This document shows positions 17,135-26,643 of a DNA stretch of 64,000 nt, piece after piece. A program made the position numbers and the translations under genes. The first letter of the stretch is position 1. Each line of letters opens with the position of its first letter. A model generated the notes under the pieces. It was not told where the DNA came from and did not search any database. It worked only from the letters and a program-made list of their open reading frames with translations. The stretch is from Paraburkholderia sp. PGU19 (GTDB taxonomy: Bacteria; Pseudomonadota; Gammaproteobacteria; Burkholderiales; Burkholderiaceae), in NCBI RefSeq assembly GCF_013426915.1, contig NZ_AP023182.1, positions 930,001-994,000 of the forward strand. Direction: 5' to 3'.

Positions 17135-18298
17135 ATGTCCAGCACTGACGTCCTTCTTGTCGTCGCCATGGTGTCATGCATCGCCAGCGCTGCCGTGCTT
17201 GGCAGCCTCGCGCGTCATCGCATTGCAGGTCTTGACCGGTGGCTCGCCGCGCACTGCATGTTATTTGTGGCATTTGGCATACTGGTTTCAAGGCGCGGTA
17301 ATTACCCGCCGCCGATCGTACTCGCTGCGTGTTCGTGTGTCCTCACGGCTGCGGTGCTGATTTTGCAAGGCTGTCGCCGCTTTGCCGGCCGGCCGGCGAT
17401 CGGGCGATACGAGCACCTTGGCCTGGCCGTGTCGGTCGGCGCCGTGTTTTATTGGACCATGTTGTCGCCCAACGAGAACGCGCGAGCAGCCGTGATGTCG
17501 GGTCTGCTTGGCTATACACGGATGGCCGTGGGCTGGACCATCTGGAATTCCCGCACGTCGCGTCGGCGTCAGTATGGTCACTGGGTGGTCCTGCTGGGAG
17601 CGGCTGCAGGCACGGTGGTACATGCGTCGAGAGTCGTTCAGTGCATTTTCTTCGCTAATCCCACGGCGCGGGTTCTGGAACCGTCGGCATGGAATATCGC
17701 CTTCATTTCAGCGGGCATCCTTTCGCTGCTACTACTGTCGATTGGCCTCGTGATGCTGGTGAATGACAGTCTCGTGGAGCATGCGCAACGCCTCGCAACA
17801 GTCGACGAGCTGACAGGCCTGCTTGCGAGACGTGAACTCCTGTTGCGTGGGGGAGAGCTGTTGAAGGGCGCACTTTCTGACCGTTCGCTGCTCTCGGTTG
17901 CCATCATTGATCTCGATGACTTCAAGGTCATCAATGACCACTACGGGCATCCTGCCGGCGACCGCGTCCTGCAGAATTTTGCCATCGAGGTATCCGGGCA
18001 GCTTCGACGTACGGACCTTTTCGGGCGACTTGGTGGTGAAGAGTTTGCAATTTTCTTTCCACAGACCGGACGGGAACAGGCGGCCGGACTGATTGAATCC
18101 ATTCTGTCGTCAGCCAGCATGAGCAAAACACAGGAAGATCAGCCTCGATGGACCTTCAGTGCAGGTATCGACGAATGCGGTTTTGACGATACGCTCAGCG
18201 ACCTGATAGGTCGCGCTGACGCAGCGTTGTATCGTGCGAAGCGGAAGGGAAAAGGGCGCGTTGAACTGGCAGGTTCGCACTCGCTAACTCCAGCCTGA
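17135..18298 (+). CDS. Membrane diguanylate cyclase (GGDEF)
   Basis: A 387-residue inner-membrane enzyme making cyclic di-GMP from two GTP. About six or seven hydrophobic helices fill residues 1-205, and the GGDEF domain follows (~215-380). The active-site motif is GGEEF (~299-303). An inhibitory I-site RRTD lies five residues before it, so product feedback is likely. The metal-binding IIDLDDFKVIND and the DELTGL entry motif are also intact. ATG 17135 begins directly at the first membrane helix; an upstream ATG at 17000 adds an atypical leader. No ligand-binding domain is recognisable in the membrane part. Confidence 0.9.
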   Translation: MSSTDVLLVVAMVSCIASAAVLGSLARHRIAGLDRWLAAHCMLFVAFGILVSRRGNYPPPIVLAACSCVLTAAVLILQGCRRFAGRPAIGRYEHLGLAVSVGAVFYWTMLSPNENARAAVMSGLLGYTRMAVGWTIWNSRTSRRRQYGHWVVLLGAAAGTVVHASRVVQCIFFANPTARVLEPSAWNIAFISAGILSLLLLSIGLVMLVNDSLVEHAQRLATVDELTGLLARRELLLRGGELLKGALSDRSLLSVAIIDLDDFKVINDHYGHPAGDRVLQNFAIEVSGQLRRTDLFGRLGGEEFAIFFPQTGREQAAGLIESILSSASMSKTQEDQPRWTFSAGIDECGFDDTLSDLIGRADAALYRAKRKGKGRVELAGSHSLTPA

Positions 18299-18425
18299 CA
18301 CTTCGCGATCTTCAACCCGGTGCGCGTGCCTTTCAACGAAGCGGGAAAACAGGCGCGCGTCGATACTGGCGCCTGATCAATGCCGTGTGGCATAGTGCGG
18401 CCATCGCTAAATCAAGGGGGAACAA

Positions 18426-19202
18426 ATGGCAACGCTCGAAAAAGTCCAGGCACAAATCACAAAGCTTCAGGCGCGAGCCGATGCTCTCATCAAAAGCCAG
18501 TCGTCCACCGTCATCGCAAAGATTCGTGATCTGATGGAAAAGCATGGCTTGAGCGTCGCGGATATCGAAGCACACGTCGGCGGCAGGAAGCGTGGCCGCA
18601 AGCCAGGCGCCACGACGGTTGCCAGGCCGACAGCATCGGCGAAGTATCGTGATCCGAAAACGGGCGCCACCTGGACGGGACACGGACGCGCCCCGGCGTG
18701 GATCGCGCGCGTCAAAGACCGGACGAAGTTCCTGGTCGACGACAGCGCCGCGCAACCGGCTCCTGCCGCTAGAAAGACGGCAAAACCAGGCAGCTATGTG
18801 CGGGGTCCCCAGGCGCCGAAATACCGCGATCCCAGCAGCGATGCGACGTGGAGTGGTCGCGGTCGGGCACCGGCATGGCTGGCGGGTGTCAGGGATCGTT
18901 CAAAGTTTCTGATCGCAGCAGCGGAAAAGGTATCCTCGGCCTCGAAGTCAGATGCTGCCACGAAGGCAGCGGTGAAGAACGCCGCGACCAGAAAGGTTGC
19001 AGGAAAAAAGGTCGCCGCCAAGAAGGCCGTTGCAAGGAAGGTCAAGGCAGTGACAAAACCGGCGCCGGCGAAGAAGGTCGCAGTCAGAAAAGCCCAGGCG
19101 AAGAAGCCTGTGACGAAGAAAGCACCTGCAAAAAAGGCACTGCAGAGTCCGGAAGCGGTCGCATCGACCGGCGATATGGCCTCGGCAACGGTCTCGGCCT
19201 GA
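18426..19202 (+). CDS. H-NS family protein with two DNA-binding domains and H1-like tail
   Basis: A 258-residue nucleoid protein. Residues 1-50 form the H-NS coiled-coil oligomerisation region. RKRGRKPG (~54-61) resembles an AT-hook. Two tandem H-NS DNA-binding domains follow: residues 73-105 (KYRDPKTGATWTGHGRAPAW) and 132-164 (KYRDPSSDATWSGRGRAPAW). Residues ~175-240 are a Lys/Ala/Pro tail like histone H1. Typical H-NS has ~100-135 residues and one such domain, so this is duplicated and extended. It should silence or bridge AT-rich DNA. It starts six bases after an AAGGGGG ribosome-binding site. Confidence 0.92.
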   Translation: MATLEKVQAQITKLQARADALIKSQSSTVIAKIRDLMEKHGLSVADIEAHVGGRKRGRKPGATTVARPTASAKYRDPKTGATWTGHGRAPAWIARVKDRTKFLVDDSAAQPAPAARKTAKPGSYVRGPQAPKYRDPSSDATWSGRGRAPAWLAGVRDRSKFLIAAAEKVSSASKSDAATKAAVKNAATRKVAGKKVAAKKAVARKVKAVTKPAPAKKVAVRKAQAKKPVTKKAPAKKALQSPEAVASTGDMASATVSA

Positions 19203-19430
19203 TATCCGCCGCCCACTTGGCGTGAGAGGTCCGGTACGGGCACCTTTATCACGCGGCCGTCGTCGCATCGCCGCTCGCCTGACTGCGGCAAAGAGACCTG
19301 TGCCGCCTGCATACGAGCAAAGGCAGCGCGGCCCGGTTATCCGTTTGCAGAAGCCTGGCGTCGGTACTGCAGTACGGCGTGGTGTAGCATTCTGACGCAA
19401 CATCTTCCGGAAACATACCTCATCCACCTG

Positions 19431-19895
19431 ATGGCCAGAACGATCCCATTTGCAAGAACGACCCAGACTGCACGCACGCGTCGGAACAAGGCAATGCTAT
19501 TGCCCATGCCGCGTGCCGAGGTGGATCGTGTCTGTCTGCAGGTGCATGTCGCGCTCGATGCCATGCGGCGCGGAAGGGGCAACGTCAATGCGGCACAGAC
19601 GCTATGTCAGGTGATGATCCTGACCGGCCTGCTGGCTGAAGCGGGATATGGCGATGCGACATTCGAGCAGATGCGGGACGCTGAAAGCATCCTTTCCGCC
19701 GCATTCGATCGTGGTCGCGATTCCGCCGTGTGGGCGCTCGACGAAGAAGGCTTCCGGCAATTTGCCACGATCGCGGCGACGTACGACTATCAGATGCAGC
19801 GCGCGCCGCTCGCGGCAATCGCGGACGCCAGTGACCGTCTGGAGCGTTTTCGGGCGGGTGAGTCATTCGAACAGGTGGCGCGAAAGCGCGCGTAA
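19431..19895 (+). CDS. Hypothetical helical protein
   Basis: A 154-residue, mostly helical, soluble protein without signal peptide or membrane segment. The core (RAEVDRVCLQVHVALDAMRRG, NAAQTLCQVMILTGLLAEAGYG) reads as a compact helical domain, and the N-terminal 20 residues are basic and may be dispensable. Alternative starts at 19494 or 19506 are possible because no clear ribosome-binding site precedes 19431. Family and function are unknown to me; it sits between the H-NS and RHH genes. Confidence 0.6.
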   Translation: MARTIPFARTTQTARTRRNKAMLLPMPRAEVDRVCLQVHVALDAMRRGRGNVNAAQTLCQVMILTGLLAEAGYGDATFEQMRDAESILSAAFDRGRDSAVWALDEEGFRQFATIAATYDYQMQRAPLAAIADASDRLERFRAGESFEQVARKRA

Positions 19896-20118
19896 CCGCT
19901 GCTTCCGCGATGCAACGTTTCGGTGCGGTGCCCGGCGATCACCGCCCGCCCGCTTCGCGGATATGGCGCGACCCAAACCGACTCCAGTGCCCCTTCGATA
20001 AAGGGTATTACGGGAGCGATCTTTTGCGGTGTGTCGCTGCCGGTCCCTGCTGACGCGAACTGCGCTCACCCGTGATAGAAACACCACCCATGGTGATTAC
20101 TGAATACAGGAGCATGCG

Positions 20119-20373
20119 GTGAAAAGAACTGCCCGGAACAAGCTGGTGGTCGCGGTACGCGTCACCCCACAGATTGAGCAACGGTTGCAGCTACTGGCGG
20201 AGATAACCGGACGCAAGCAGTCGTTTTTCCTGCAGCAGATGATCGACAGCGGCATCGGCTCGATTGAGGCTACCTGGCTCCCGCCGGATGTTCTCTCGCA
20301 GGTCCGGAGCGGCACGATGCCGCCGCGACAGGAGACGAGTCCCGTGATTTCAGACCTCTTTGATGGTCATTGA
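20119..20373 (+). CDS. Ribbon-helix-helix (CopG/RelB-like) protein
   Basis: 84 residues from a GTG start preceded by AGGAG. The pattern NKLVVAVRVTPQIEQRLQLL followed by AEITGRKQSFFLQQMIDSG is the beta-strand plus two-helix RHH fold. It probably binds DNA as a dimer. RHH proteins of this size are often antitoxins, but no toxin gene follows: the next gene, starting 86 bases after its stop, encodes a SET-domain protein. It may instead be a stand-alone regulator. Confidence 0.75.
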   Translation: MKRTARNKLVVAVRVTPQIEQRLQLLAEITGRKQSFFLQQMIDSGIGSIEATWLPPDVLSQVRSGTMPPRQETSPVISDLFDGH

Positions 20374-20458
20374 GTCCTGGGAAAGCTGTTGTGTTTACGG
20401 TCTTTCGCGATGTCCGCTCCGTTTCCCGACAATAACGATCGCTAGTCATCAGATAAAG

Positions 20459-20911
20459 ATGCGACGTCGTATTTCGGTACGCAGCTCACCCATTCACGGT
20501 AAAGGCGTGTTCGCGACCGTGACGATCCTGCGCGGGGAACTGGTCTGCGAATACAAGGGAAAACGGGTCCCACGGGAAGCCGCGATGCGCGGCGCGCCCC
20601 GGGATCTTGCGCAACCGGACCACACCTTCCTTTTCGATACGGGAGATGGTTACGCCATCGACGGTGCCGTCGGTGGCAATAGCGCCCGATGGATTAACCA
20701 TTCATGCGATCCCAATTGCGTACCGGAGCTGGACGGACAGAAAATCTTCATTCGCGCCCGTCGCAAGATTGACGCCGGTGAAGAATTGAGCATCGACTAC
20801 GCTCTGGTCAGTGATGAAAAGATATCAAAGGCACTTCGCGAGCGGTATGCCTGTTACTGCGGAGCCCGGCGATGTCGAGGTACGATGATCGCTGGAAGAG
20901 GGTCGCGATAG
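20459..20911 (+). CDS. SET-domain protein lysine methyltransferase
   Basis: A 150-residue stand-alone SET domain with post-SET motif. Visible elements: HGKGVFA (13-19) for the SAM-binding GxG, NHSCDPNC (80-87) for the pseudoknot core, EELSIDY ending in the catalytic tyrosine (~114), and the post-SET CYCGARRCRG (132-141). SET enzymes transfer methyl groups from SAM to protein lysines. They are mainly eukaryotic but occur in some bacteria. An ATG at 20360 in frame adds 33 unrelated residues, so 20459 is preferred. The lysine-rich H-NS and HU proteins nearby are plausible substrates, which is inference. Confidence 0.9.
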   Translation: MRRRISVRSSPIHGKGVFATVTILRGELVCEYKGKRVPREAAMRGAPRDLAQPDHTFLFDTGDGYAIDGAVGGNSARWINHSCDPNCVPELDGQKIFIRARRKIDAGEELSIDYALVSDEKISKALRERYACYCGARRCRGTMIAGRGSR

Positions 20912-21648
20912 GCAGGTCGGGATGCATTGTCTTACGAAAGAAGGACTGACGAGACACGATGCGATTCACGCTATCGGTTCGGTGGTCGCCGAGCATTTGT
21001 TCGATATCTGGACACGGGGCGGAGGGACGATGTCGATGCTTCGCGAGCGCGCTACCTCGCGGCAGTTGAGCGCCTGACCGGAACGAATTGGCGTCAAGGA
21101 CGGACATAGCTACAAAGCTTCGTCCATGGTTGGCAAGGGATGCGGCGTTTCGCGCGGCGCCGTGTTGATATTCAGGTCGCCGGGAAGAAAGAACCTGGCG
21201 CAATCTGGTGTGCCTGTGCCGGACTCGACAATGGTTGATCCCTGCGCCATGACATCTTGGGACGATCAAATTGAGAGATGAGTCACACCGTAAAACAGTT
21301 GCATAGTAGTCGAAACTATATATTTCAATAATTTCACGGATCAAGTTTAGGCACAAAATCGTGCTATTAATCCATGAAAACTTATCTTAACAGCGCGATT
21401 TGTGATCACCTTTTCTTGAGAATCAACGACCGTTCACACAAGAAAAGTTGTGTCTATCGGTTCAGGGGGCGTGTGTCACTGGTTTCCGTGGCGGAGTTTT
21501 GTATGGTGGCGTTCTCTGCACGTCGGCTCAGACCTACTGAGGTCGCAATGACAAAATGAATGGGACAGAAGGCGACCCATTTCGGTCCATCACCTTGCCG
21601 CAGAGCGGACGCTCATGATTTCAAACCCGTTGTCATCGCAATCGTCGG
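20912..21648. other. Gene-poor, locally AT-rich interval
   Basis: No gene is supported over ~740 bases. The stretch 21290-21420 is clearly more AT-rich than its surroundings. One copy of the repeat described near 42.6 kb lies at 21438-21459. The truncated GAF gene ends at its right border, so the interval may be a deletion or insertion scar. Confidence 0.4.
21438..21459 (+). repeat. Single copy of the 42.6-kb transposon-end-like repeat
   Basis: AAAAGTTGTGTCTATCG at 21443-21459 matches the repeat consensus GTAAAGTTGTGTCTATCG seen six times at 42.56-42.91 kb. It is isolated here, ~190 bases from a truncated gene. Confidence 0.5.
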
Positions 21649-22125
21649 CTAGCTAGTTAGGAAGATGGGAGAGCTATCGGTCGCGCTGCCCATGATACGG
21701 ACAAGCGTACCGATGGGGACAACGAGTCCCTCCGTGACGCGTACGGGTCCAGCCCACAGTACGCCGAACTCCTGCTGCGCATCAGTGAAAAGAAGGGACT
21801 CGTGCGCGTCAAGTGCCATTCCGCATAGGCAGTCCCGCCACGCAGTAATTTTTCCGCGTAAGGCCGAGACTTCGCCGGCAACGGAGAGCCAGCGGAAATA
21901 GCGTTGACCGTCGTGTTCTTCGAGCAGGCTGATGCCTGCGCTGCCTGCACAACAGAGGTCGCGTGCGCTCTCCACGATCGTCTGCAGAAGCGTTTCCCGC
22001 GACCCCGTCTGGGAGCGTGCCAGACGAACCAGCGCGCGGCTCTCGCGCTCGAAGTCGGGTGGGCGGGAGGGTCGTCGACGGAGTTCCTCAACGTGCGCAT
22101 CAGACCCAGCAAATAGCGTCGGCAT
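21649..22125 (-). pseudogene. Truncated GAF-domain sensor protein
   Basis: The 158-residue frame contains most of a GAF domain as found at the N-terminus of sensor kinases. It runs from a helix (RETLLQTIVESARDLCCAG) through the strands (GISLLEEHDGQRYFRWLSVA) and the loop GMALDAHESLLF to GLVVPIGT. There the similarity stops and a few unrelated residues end the frame. Normally the domain finishes with a further strand such as GTLW and continues into PAS or kinase domains, so the 3' part is lost. It might still be expressed as a small ligand-binding protein, but a remnant is more likely. Confidence 0.6.
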
Positions 22126-22396
22126 GACAGTCGTCGAAAGTTGGCCCGAACGCCGGCAAACAGCGGTCAGGCGTCAGATTTACCAGATTCTCAACCCTTT
22201 CTGGCATCTTTTACGGTAGTAGCCGAAGCTCGGTCTGTCAATCACGGTGCTACGCGTTTGGCATAATAGACTGCGGGAGTAGGCTCACAATCAAAGGCGT
22301 CTGATCGGCGACATAGCGAAGCCGTCTCTGAGGATTGCCGCGAACAGCGAAAGCGGATCAGGATGGATATGTCCAAACCGGAGATGGGGGCGACGC

Positions 22397-22654
22397 ATGC
22401 GCATCCAGCTTATCAGTTCAATGTTCCTTGTAGTGATGGTTTGTGCTTCGAACGCAGTCGCGCAAGTTGATCAACGCTGTATGTCCGTTCAGACCGCCAC
22501 GTGTAATTCCACATTGACGCGATGCCAATGCGCCTCTGCTGTCCGGTCGAACGAGTCTGATGACGTCGCCGAACAGCAGAGAAGATGTGCCCGGGATTGC
22601 CAGGAGGCATACCAGAAGTGCGTAGCTGAGGCGAGCCGGTCGTGTTATCGATAG
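22397..22654 (+). CDS. Small secreted cysteine-rich protein
   Basis: 85 residues with a clear signal peptide (MRIQLISSMFLVVMVCASNAVA, cleavage after AVA). The mature part of ~63 residues contains eight cysteines, enough for four disulfides in the periplasm. There is no membrane anchor and no lipobox. A GGGGG stretch serves as ribosome-binding site. I do not recognise the family. The flanking 460 bases downstream (22655-23118) hold nothing convincing. Confidence 0.6.
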   Translation: MRIQLISSMFLVVMVCASNAVAQVDQRCMSVQTATCNSTLTRCQCASAVRSNESDDVAEQQRRCARDCQEAYQKCVAEASRSCYR

Positions 22655-23118
22655 CCCGGAGACCGGGCCCGTACGGCCTCACGCAGCCGCCATCACGCGA
22701 AGGAACGCTTGCGCCGCATGAGCGGCAGCTCTTGCCCCGAAGATGTCCGATACGGCAAGTGCGGCAGGCCTTCGGAATAGGACGTTCAAGCTAACGCAAC
22801 TCAAGGAAGCATGAACGCTTTAATTTCGCCCGTGAGTTCGCCGACAGTTGAAATCGATTCGGGCCCGGTTTCCCAGATTGCTGCAATTGGGTGCGCAAGC
22901 GGGTACTTGTGCATACTCGCCGCCTCATCTGTCGAGGCGCAACTGCCCTCACGTTCAATATGCGGGACGACCCGAATTGCCGCTTCCCGGACGTCCTTTT
23001 ACTATCAACTCCCACCGCATATTGCGGCCAGACGCGCCACCGGCCATACGTCGCCAAAAGCGAACGCCTTAACCGGCGCGATCCCTATCGCGCCTAGTCG
23101 ACCTATCAGGAGGCAGGC

Positions 23119-23313
23119 ATGCTTAGCGCTCACGAATTTGCGACCCTGATGCTGGTCAAGGACTCCGCCGACCAGATTGCCGACCGGACGGAACTCGACG
23201 CGTTACTCGATCGTCAGCTGGTCGCAATGGAGCAGCTGGCGGGAGGGGGCGTGCTGCCTCGCGTGACCCAGGAAGGGGATTCCCTGCTTCGTACTCTTTC
23301 ACGCATGCACTGA
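23119..23313 (+). CDS. Small hypothetical protein
   Basis: A 64-residue acidic helical protein (MLSAHEFATLMLVKDSADQI ... LDRQLVAMEQL) with a strong AGGAGG ribosome-binding site ending five bases before ATG. There is no signal peptide or membrane segment. It is followed by a broken gene. The function is unknown. Confidence 0.65.
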   Translation: MLSAHEFATLMLVKDSADQIADRTELDALLDRQLVAMEQLAGGGVLPRVTQEGDSLLRTLSRMH

Positions 23314-23542
23314 CATATCGATCCATATGAATGACCGCCCGGATTCGGCAGTCAGTGCGCCGTCGAATTGATGTCGGGGACTGGTCTTTCGTTGCCATGG
23401 ATTTGTCCTTTTGATGCACAAGCGGCCCGGCGCCCTGCCATCCGATGTCATGCGCGCCAGGTAATAATTTCAGTGACATTCCCGGCGCCGCACCCGTCCC
23501 TGTACTATTGTCCGACTGGTACCAGAATAAAGGCAGGGCGTC

Positions 23543-23949
23543 ATGGCCGAACAGAAAGCTAACGACACGAACAGCGCAATCGAGCGCCTTTTGCGTGAGA
23601 TCGATTGCTCGACCGGCTGGAGCGTGAGGGGCATCTGGTTACGAATGGTCCGCAGTTGCGCCGACAACTGCAGGCGACGCTTGAGGACCTGCGCGCCCGC
23701 GTGTTAGCCGATTTGCGGCAGGGTACAGCGACGGGAAAGGCTTTTTCGGGTCCGCAGGACGCGGATCGTGTTGCCGCCCTTTGCATTCCCGCATTCAATC
23801 GCTGGGACCACGGGCGGGTCGCCTTGTGGACGGTCCGCACCCGTTGGGCTGCGCCTGATCGGCGATTTATCTCTACCACGGTTCTCAACGTGGGCAGCGC
23901 TGCAGGTCAATCCTGTCTCCCTCCGGCTGCCGGCTGTTCGTGCAAATAG
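23543..23949 (+). pseudogene. Frameshifted small helical protein gene
   Basis: From ATG 23543 the frame reads MAEQKANDTNSAIERLLREID, then runs out of sense. The natural continuation (LLDRLEREGHLVTNGPQLRR and a long helical segment) lies in another frame from 23605. A small indel near 23600 explains both halves. The part after about 23790 also loses protein character. It could be a sequencing error rather than a true mutation. Confidence 0.45.
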
Positions 23950-24260
23950 ATGCCGCCGGCACCTCGGCGTTATCGGCAAATATCAAGCTTTCTTGACGCC
24001 GGTGGGCGTGCCGGTAGAATATCCGGCGCTCTCACCAGCCCGGATCGCATGGGATGCAGCAGGTCGTGCCTGTGCCGCGCCGTAGACGGCGGTTGTCCTG
24101 GCGGCCGGTATTGTGGCCGTATCGCATCCCCACGAGCGCGAGAAGGTCGGCCATGGGTATCTGAGGGATCAACCGACGCGACCCGATGGGCAGCCATCGC
24201 TGTCATCCCGGACCAGTCTGGGCAAGGCAGCCGGATTTTCCGCGGACGTTAAGAGGCATC

Positions 24261-25787
24261 GTGCAGACGGTAACAAACAACAGGCGAGGGCGCGCATCGT
24301 TGACCGACCAGTTCTGGCGCAGCCGCTCGGCCCCGCTGGTGCTGGTCTGCGGCGGCATCGTCATCGCTCTCGTGGTGACGGCCCTGTTCGCGGCGGTGCT
24401 GTATCAGGGGCGCCTTGATGCAATGGAGCGGGCCCGCGAAACATCGCGCAATCTGGCGCTCATCGCCGAGCGCGATATCGAGCGGAACCTGGAGCTGTAC
24501 GCGCTCTCGCTGCAGGCCGTTGTTGACGGCGTGCGCGACCCGGAAGTGATGGCGTTGCCACCGCGCCTGCGCGCGCAGGTGCTGTTCGATCGCGCCACGA
24601 CTGCCCGAGACCTTGGTGCGATCCTGGTGCTGGACGCATCGGGTAACATCATCATCGATTCTGCCAGCGAGGTACCGCGCGCAGGCAATTTCGCCGATCG
24701 ACGTTATTTCACCGTGCAGCGCGACAATCCCAACGCGGGTCTCTACATCAGCGATCCGTACGAGTCGCGCCTGCGTGACAGTTCCCCCAGCATCGCCATG
24801 ACCCGGCGCATTTCCCGTCCGGATGGCTCGTTTGCCGGGATCGCACTGATTGCGATCAACCTCGACTATTTTCACAGGCTTTTCGCCGGACTCTCTCTCG
24901 GGCCGCATGGCGCCATTTCGCTGATCGGCAAAAGCGGCATCATGGTCATGCGTCAGCCGTACGATGCGCGCACGCCCGGGCGCGACATCAGCAAGGCGAG
25001 CACGTTTCAGCGCTTCAGAGCCGCGGCGGAAGGCAGTTTCTCCGAGACGGCGTCGATTGACGGCGTGCGCCGCTTCTATTACTTCAGAAATTTTCCCGAC
25101 CTGCCACTGATCATCATGGTGGCCGAAGCCGAACAGGACATCTACGCGGCGTGGCGGCGACGCGCAATCACCATCGGTTCGCTGATGGCCGCGTTTGCGC
25201 TGGGCTTCGTCGGACTTTCATTCCTGCTGGGTGCGCAGCTGCGCCGCCGGATGCGGGCCGAATCGGAACTCGAGCTGCTTGCGAGAACAGACGGACTCAC
25301 GGGCCTGCACAACCGCCGCACGCTGGGGGAGATCCTTGAGCAGGAGTGGCGTCGGGCGCGCCGCACGCGCAGCATGTTTTCGCTCCTTTTTGTTGATATC
25401 GACCGGTTCAAGGCTTACAACGACACGTATGGTCACCAGGCTGGTGACGATGCACTGGCGGCCGTCGCACGCTGCATCCGTGACAATATCCGGCGACCAG
25501 CAGACAGCGCGGCGCGGTACGGAGGCGAGGAATTTGTCGTCGTCCTGCCCGATACCGCTCCCGGCGGCGCAAGCCAGATTGCCGAGCAGATCCGAAGCGC
25601 GATCAGCGCCCTCGCGATCGAGCATGCGGGCAGTGAGTACGGGCGCGTGACGGCGAGCATTGGCGCGGCCAGCTGGTTCCCCGACCAGCAGGGCGACGTC
25701 AGTAGCGTGATCCGCGCGGCCGACGAGGCGCTGTACAGCGCCAAGGCCACGGGGCGCAACCGCGTTGGGCAGTTCCGACCGACATGA
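24261..25787 (+). CDS. dCache-sensor diguanylate cyclase
   Basis: A 508-residue inner-membrane signalling enzyme. TM1 (~residues 27-50) and TM2 (~295-320) flank a periplasmic double-Cache sensor of ~240 residues (RDLGAILVLDASGNIIIDS, ADRRYFTVQR, YFRNFPDLPLIIMVAE). The cytoplasmic GGDEF domain has DGLTGLHNRRT, FVDIDRFKAYND and active site RYGGEEF (~421). I-site RPAD lies five residues before GGEEF, so product inhibition is expected. GTG 24261 with AAGAGG upstream is the preferred start over an in-frame ATG at 24186. Cache domains usually bind small organic ligands such as amino acids or carboxylates. Confidence 0.9.
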   Translation: MQTVTNNRRGRASLTDQFWRSRSAPLVLVCGGIVIALVVTALFAAVLYQGRLDAMERARETSRNLALIAERDIERNLELYALSLQAVVDGVRDPEVMALPPRLRAQVLFDRATTARDLGAILVLDASGNIIIDSASEVPRAGNFADRRYFTVQRDNPNAGLYISDPYESRLRDSSPSIAMTRRISRPDGSFAGIALIAINLDYFHRLFAGLSLGPHGAISLIGKSGIMVMRQPYDARTPGRDISKASTFQRFRAAAEGSFSETASIDGVRRFYYFRNFPDLPLIIMVAEAEQDIYAAWRRRAITIGSLMAAFALGFVGLSFLLGAQLRRRMRAESELELLARTDGLTGLHNRRTLGEILEQEWRRARRTRSMFSLLFVDIDRFKAYNDTYGHQAGDDALAAVARCIRDNIRRPADSAARYGGEEFVVVLPDTAPGGASQIAEQIRSAISALAIEHAGSEYGRVTASIGAASWFPDQQGDVSSVIRAADEALYSAKATGRNRVGQFRPT

Positions 25788-26014
25788 CCAGTTGAGGCGA
25801 CCCGAGATCAACTGCGATCGTTGGGTGCGCACCGTCGGGACTGTGTCCGCTGGGATTACGATGTTCCGCTTGCATGAGATCGTCGCGCTGTTCAGATCCG
25901 CGCCTTCAGGGGCAACGGCCGATTGTCTTTTTGCGGCACTGGCGGCAGTTTCCGGTCGGGTCTTGCGTACGCGATGTCGGCGTGCGGCTTGGCTGCCCGG
26001 CAGAAAATGTCTGA

Positions 26015-26347
26015 CTATGCCTCGAAGCCGCGCATACCGTTTCGGACCTTGGCTCCTCGACACTGGGCGCGTTCCGCTATTGCCGTCCGGTGTCTGTGTC
26101 TGTCCCGAAGCGGAATCGCCTTATGCGCGTTACGCGAGCGCGTGTTGATAAATTCGCGCCGCAGCGGCCTGGTTCGTATGGTGTCATGTGAGGACGCATC
26201 CGCGGCTTCGTCGTCACTGAGGTATGCGAATCGGCCATGGTCGTTTCCACCAAGAAGGATTTGCTCCGGAACCTGCGTGGCCAGCAGGAAGGTTGCCAAC
26301 GCTCCCAACCCGATCGCCACGACCCCGATGATAACGACTGCCATCAT
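26015..26347 (-). CDS. Small single-pass membrane protein
   Basis: 110 residues starting with one strong transmembrane helix (MAVVIIGVVAIGLGALATFL) followed by a polar, Arg/His-rich tail. GAGGT seven bases upstream of the ATG supports translation. The first ~65 residues look real; the tail is less convincing and may reflect a lost stop. It is the outermost gene of the stress-type island. Confidence 0.5.
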   Translation of the reverse strand: MMAVVIIGVVAIGLGALATFLLATQVPEQILLGGNDHGRFAYLSDDEAADASSHDTIRTRPLRREFINTRSRNAHKAIPLRDRHRHRTAIAERAQCRGAKVRNGMRGFEA

Positions 26348-26643
26348 GATTTGACCTCATATGGCGTTCCTACCTCACCAACGACGCCTTCTGTGATGCG
26401 ACATCGTCGACTGGAAGCGCAATTGTCTCGATGCCGCGAATCTAAAGCTCCGGGGGCAATTTCCCCGATCCACGGACCGTCAGCCCATTCATGAAAATGG
26501 ATACTGTCAGCTGATGTGTCCTGCTCGAAATAAGGCGTGGTATTGCCCAGACGAGGGCTGCTCACGGCGTCGACCAATGTAGAAAATTCGCCCGGGGCAG
26601 ACAGGGCTGTCTGGCCGGACACTTCGAGAGCCGATTCGCACGT

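Noticed and set aside
21374..21559. 61-codon plus-strand frame in the AT-rich interval
   Set aside because: It crosses the repeat copy at 21438 and shows no protein-like features.
26344..26622. 92-codon minus-strand frame ending ATGA on the small membrane gene
   Set aside because: The overlap is suggestive, but the sequence matches nothing I recognise, the GTG start has no ribosome-binding site, and the downstream gene has its own.
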